Source: Epiperipatus broadwayi | Taxonomy: Eukaryota; Onychophora; Udeonychophora; Euonychophora; Peripatidae | Assembly: GCA_028023455.1 (NCBI GenBank) | Contig: JAQFVV010006220.1 | Location: 10,685,916-10,749,915, forward strand | Length of the DNA: 64,000 nt | Reading direction: 5' to 3' | Shown: positions 60,726 through 64,000 of the stretch, piece by piece | How positions within the stretch are numbered: the first letter of the stretch is position 1 | Layout of the letters: every line of letters starts with the position of its first letter | Translations under genes and position numbers: made by a program | The notes under the pieces: model-generated | What the model was told of the DNA's origin: nothing | The model's database searches: none | What the model saw: only the letters and a program-made list of their open reading frames with translations

Positions 60726-62645
60726 GTAACGATCCGGAGAGTATGACTTAACGTGATCTGCACTACAGGGCGCCATCTAGGCATTTGAACCTAGAAAAAT
60801 TTATAAAGTAGGCAGATACGTAAGTCAAAAAAAAATTTTTTTTTTTTTTAAATTTTGATTCCGGTCGTTAGCCCAAGTCACTAGCTCAGGGAGTAGCATA
60901 GATTTAATAATATCATATCTTATCTAATTATATTTCAACATTAAAAAATAAATAAAATAAGCCACTGCCAGTAATTAACATACAAAAATTTATTTATGCA
61001 CATATATATATAAGATTTAAAATTGTTTTAGTATCAGTTTACATTTTAACACTTAACATTATTTTTAACTTTACTTTAGATTTTAATTTACATTTTAATT
61101 TCTATTATATTATAAATTTACATTTTAATTAAGTTCGCACAGATGGAATTATAAAAATTTGTTTTAATAATGTTGAGTATAGATCGGTTACATAGATTAC
61201 AACGGTTAAAAACATTTCAAAATAAACATAAACGATCAAAATATAAAATCATTGATACTGACCATTGCAGAGGGAAATTTATAAGTAACCCAATAGTATT
61301 CACCATAAGATACTTGCATTGTCACCAATAACTTAAAAGACATCCGAATAAATACATTTTAGATACTCACCGTAAGGTATCATTATTTATCGAATGTCTA
61401 TATATTTTGATCAAATATGAAAACACAAAACATACTTAACCGATAACCAATCCATGCAAGTGTCTATAAACAACTTAAATTTAATGCATTTTTATTTAAT
61501 GTCGAGTATGAATAGACTACATAGATTTGCATTTGAAAATAAAACATTCTATCCCTATTTAACCTTAGGCTAAAGGTTCGCAGTCAAAACTGGTGTCAAT
61601 TTATCTGATATATTGATGCATTCAATGTAATATGAAATACGGCAGCACCAAAAAGTTAAGAGAAGAAATTGCCTCTCATCAAATAGGAATATTACATCTA
61701 TCTGACAAGAAGAGCAATAAAAAAAAAAACTCCATAGAAAGGAACTGCGTTCTCCGTCTTATAATTCCTTCTATAGGCAAACGGGTGAGTGCGGCGTATG
61801 AAACGATTCTGCCCATAGCGAATCTGATATTACATCTACTAATCACACCAATATATCCCATCCATTGACCCAATTCAACTATGACACAAATAACCTAAGA
61901 TTACCCTCCCCTAATATAACTTTACAAATCTATACAGCCATTCACGCCCGACTTAATTTTATCCATTGCTTGCCATGAACATGAATTCCCATGCCGTCCT
62001 AAGATTGGTATTCTGTTGGCCGATTTATTTATCTATCCGGAGGTTTTTGCTTTAACTGGTCCTCAATGTAGAAAATGATAGTTCATTTCTCCTTCTTTCT
62101 TAGTAGAACTGAAGGGATTGAAGAATGCGTCTTTTCAATCCCTTCTCCTTCACCTCCGCACTAACACATATCTGTCTCACATCTCTCAATAATCATAAAT
62201 CAATAATTTTCAAACTTGTCCTTTTATATTAATTTTGTGGATTGAATTGACATTATGTCATCGATGTGATGGTCCTTTCGCTGAGATCCGATTCCATTGT
62301 TTCTCTCTCCTATCTGACCGCTGTTTATACATATAAATGCCCAAGGCTAGTTTACTAATTAAAATAATCATTTCCATTTTCTGATTACTTAATGTGTTTT
62401 CCAAAATTAAAGATATATTTTTATCTCTAAATCTTTTTAAGATTTAGTTTTAAAATACTTTTTCTTTAATAAAATTTTATTTTAATAATTTTTCATCTGC
62501 GCGATTTTATATATATATATACAAGTTTAAGATTTTCAATTTTTATGTCTAACAAAAAAAAAAAGAAGTTTTTAAATGTGAACTTTTTATTTTAACTTTA
62601 TGTTTAATAATAAAAAACAATGTAACGATGTCTGTGCTCGTTACA
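60726..62645 (-). mobile_element. Solo-LTR-like element (~1.92 kb), copy 2
   Basis: Same family as 28280-30362, in the opposite orientation: TGTAACGATCCGGAG at 60726 is the complement of the 3' end of copy 1, and it finishes CTCGTTACA at 62645. A 4 bp target duplication CTAT lies at 60722-60725 and 62646-62649, the size made by many LTR-retrotransposon integrases. Conserved blocks include GGGCGCCATCTAGGCATTTG, the A-run/T-run hairpin, the AAATAAAT plus CTGGCAGTGG region, GTCGGGCGTGAATGGC and the TATA box. Compared with copy 1, two internal blocks are in swapped order. No internal coding region is present. Confidence 0.7.
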
Positions 62646-62649
62646 CTAT

Positions 62650-63108
62650 GGACATAAACTTTATAGTTATAGTTATTAATTATGTATGTCATGGGTTATG
62701 TTTGACCACAGTTAAATCAATCAATGACTGTTGAATTTTATTTATGAAACAGATAATTGCAGAAAACATGGATAATCCAAAATAATTTGACATGACACCA
62801 ATAATGTCTAGAAAAATCAACTAAATGTCTGGAAATAATTTTGTTTGAGAGTTCATAAGAAGTCCATTTGTCAGACCATACTTTTTTATTTGTTTGAATG
62901 ATTTGGAAAAGCAACCATAAATGATATCTTGATTTGACATATAACTTTTTTAGTGAAATTATATCTTGAATTAGTAATATGTCTGATATACTTAATAGGC
63001 TTTTTATATATTTTCTGTGAAATAACTTGTTTTCCTTTATCTGATGGAAGAATATATAAAAGAAGAGAAATCCAATGCAAAGAAATAGATTTGAATGTGA
63101 CTGACAAT
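62650..63108. other. No confirmed gene
   Basis: A 143-codon minus-strand open frame (62738-63169) spans this stretch and runs into a foldback element. It has no recognisable domain and its composition follows the local AT richness, so I do not call it. Confidence 0.4.
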
Positions 63109-63634
63109 GCATCACATGACTACTATTTCCTATGCTTACATGATTCTTTAATGGTAGCAATCTCTCCATACAACAGTTAATAGGTTCCAGAAAGTTTGTG
63201 CCTAAAATCTCTATCTAGTTCTTATTCAGCCATTATTCTCAGACTAATTTTTATTGGGTTGCTTTCATCAGTAATGAGTCTTGAATATGAGACCACTGCA
63301 CACAGATCTTAGGATCTAATGCAACACTCTAGAAAATAAAGAAATTAGCTTGAATTAAAAATATTATTGTGTTTTCATTTGGGCTCATTACTTTATAGCT
63401 AACTAAAAAGGTAAAAATGGCTACTAGAGTTTTGCATTAGATCCTAAGTTCTACGTGAAGTACTATCAGATCCAGTATTCTTCTCTGATGAAAATCACAA
63501 GCTAGAAATTAGTCTGAGGATACTGGATAAGTAGGTATTAGATAGGAATTTTTTACACAAATCTTCTGGCATCTATTGATTCCTATGTCTTGTACTGAGT
63601 AGTACTATTGTATAGAGAGTTTGAATACTGTTAA
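63109..63634 (+). mobile_element. Foldback element family A, diverged full-length copy
   Basis: The leader GCATCACATGACTAC starts at 63109. The left arm (about 63150-63330) and right arm (about 63425-63634) are inverted copies with the same landmarks as at 9.5-10.1 kb (CCAGAAAGTTTGTGC, AGATCTTAGGATCTAATGC and ATTAGTCTGAGGATA). A deletion of about 60 bp affects the outer left arm. Divergence is greater than in the 9.5 kb copy. No clear target duplication. Confidence 0.7.
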
Positions 63635-64000
63635 TATTAAAATGTATATTAAGAAATACTTTTTTTTAACTTTAGCAGGGTTATTAATATGGTCAAATTG
63701 CACTTTCAGTAATGAATAGCATAAATATTGTACAGAAGCATTATATTTTTATACATTTTAAATCTACAATACAGCATATTCAAAATAATAATTACACTTT
63801 ATTTTAGAAAAAAAAAGAACATAATCCCCTGCCCCACTTCAATATCCCACACCAAACAAAATTAATAACTTGTTTTTCTATTATGCTTTATGTGCTAAAC
63901 CCTATAAATTAATTAAATTTCTACTTATGTATGTTTCAACTTACATAATGTACTTTTTAATATAAAATACTGCAATAATATCATCTTTCAATAGTGATTG
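63635..64000. other. AT-rich end of window
   Basis: Nothing recognised. Confidence 0.5.

Noticed and set aside
62738-63169. 143-codon minus-strand open frame
   Set aside because: It runs into a foldback element, its composition follows local AT content and it has no domain.

Overview
This is a very AT-rich animal genome segment with no convincing complete host gene. What can be recognised is almost all transposable-element (TE) sequence in various stages of decay, separated by long featureless AT-rich stretches. The combination of RTE-type and Jockey/CR1-type LINEs, a Penelope-like element with a GIY-YIG domain, a hAT-type MITE, solo-LTR-like elements, tRNA-derived SINEs, many foldback elements and long (AAT)n microsatellites fits a large, repeat-rich invertebrate genome. 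A cephalopod or other lophotrochozoan is my best guess, but nothing in the window proves it.

Layout. 1-4.5 kb: a foldback-element remnant, then an almost full RTE LINE (1651-4475) broken only by a few in-frame stops. 4.5-13.1 kb: AT-rich DNA with four inverted-repeat elements (6.1, 7.8, 8.6-9.3 and 9.5-10.1 kb) and one possible signal-peptide first exon at 11.1 kb. 13.1-15.2 kb: a 5'-truncated Penelope-like element with about 105 bp inverted terminal repeats, bounded on both sides by (AAT)n arrays. 16.4-20.6 kb: a decayed Jockey/CR1-like LINE interrupted by two DNA-transposon-like insertions, a 1.2 kb TIR element holding telomere-like repeats and a 394 bp hAT MITE with a perfect 8 bp target duplication. 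20.6-23.4 kb: a 242 bp tandem repeat, a tRNA-type SINE, pieces of two LINEs in opposite orientation, and a duplicated 300 bp block. 26.25-27 kb: an odd homopolymer-rich stretch. 28.28-30.36 kb and 60.73-62.65 kb: two members of one roughly 2 kb solo-LTR-like family in opposite orientations. 42.1-43.6 kb: a second, badly decayed RTE LINE. 49.3-50.6 kb: another possible solo LTR. 53-54.1 kb: a GC-richer LINE-like 3' segment. 54.95-56 kb: a minus-strand coding-like island I cannot identify. 56.5-57.4 kb and 63.1-63.6 kb: more foldback elements. 51.2 and 58.4 kb: two more copies of the tRNA-Gly-type SINE.

How the parts relate. Nothing forms an operon or pathway. The LINEs once encoded endonuclease plus reverse transcriptase and could have mobilised SINEs in trans. 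The most interesting items are: an unusually short tRNA-Gly SINE whose acceptor stem is extended by complementary flanks in all three copies, one with a perfect 15 bp target duplication; a foldback family with about 15 bp target duplications carrying a hammerhead-ribozyme-like core; interlocked inverted repeats at 8.6-9.3 kb; and an LTR family whose two copies have their internal blocks in a different order. All calls come from reading the sequence by eye. No database search was possible, so family names are assignments by motif.
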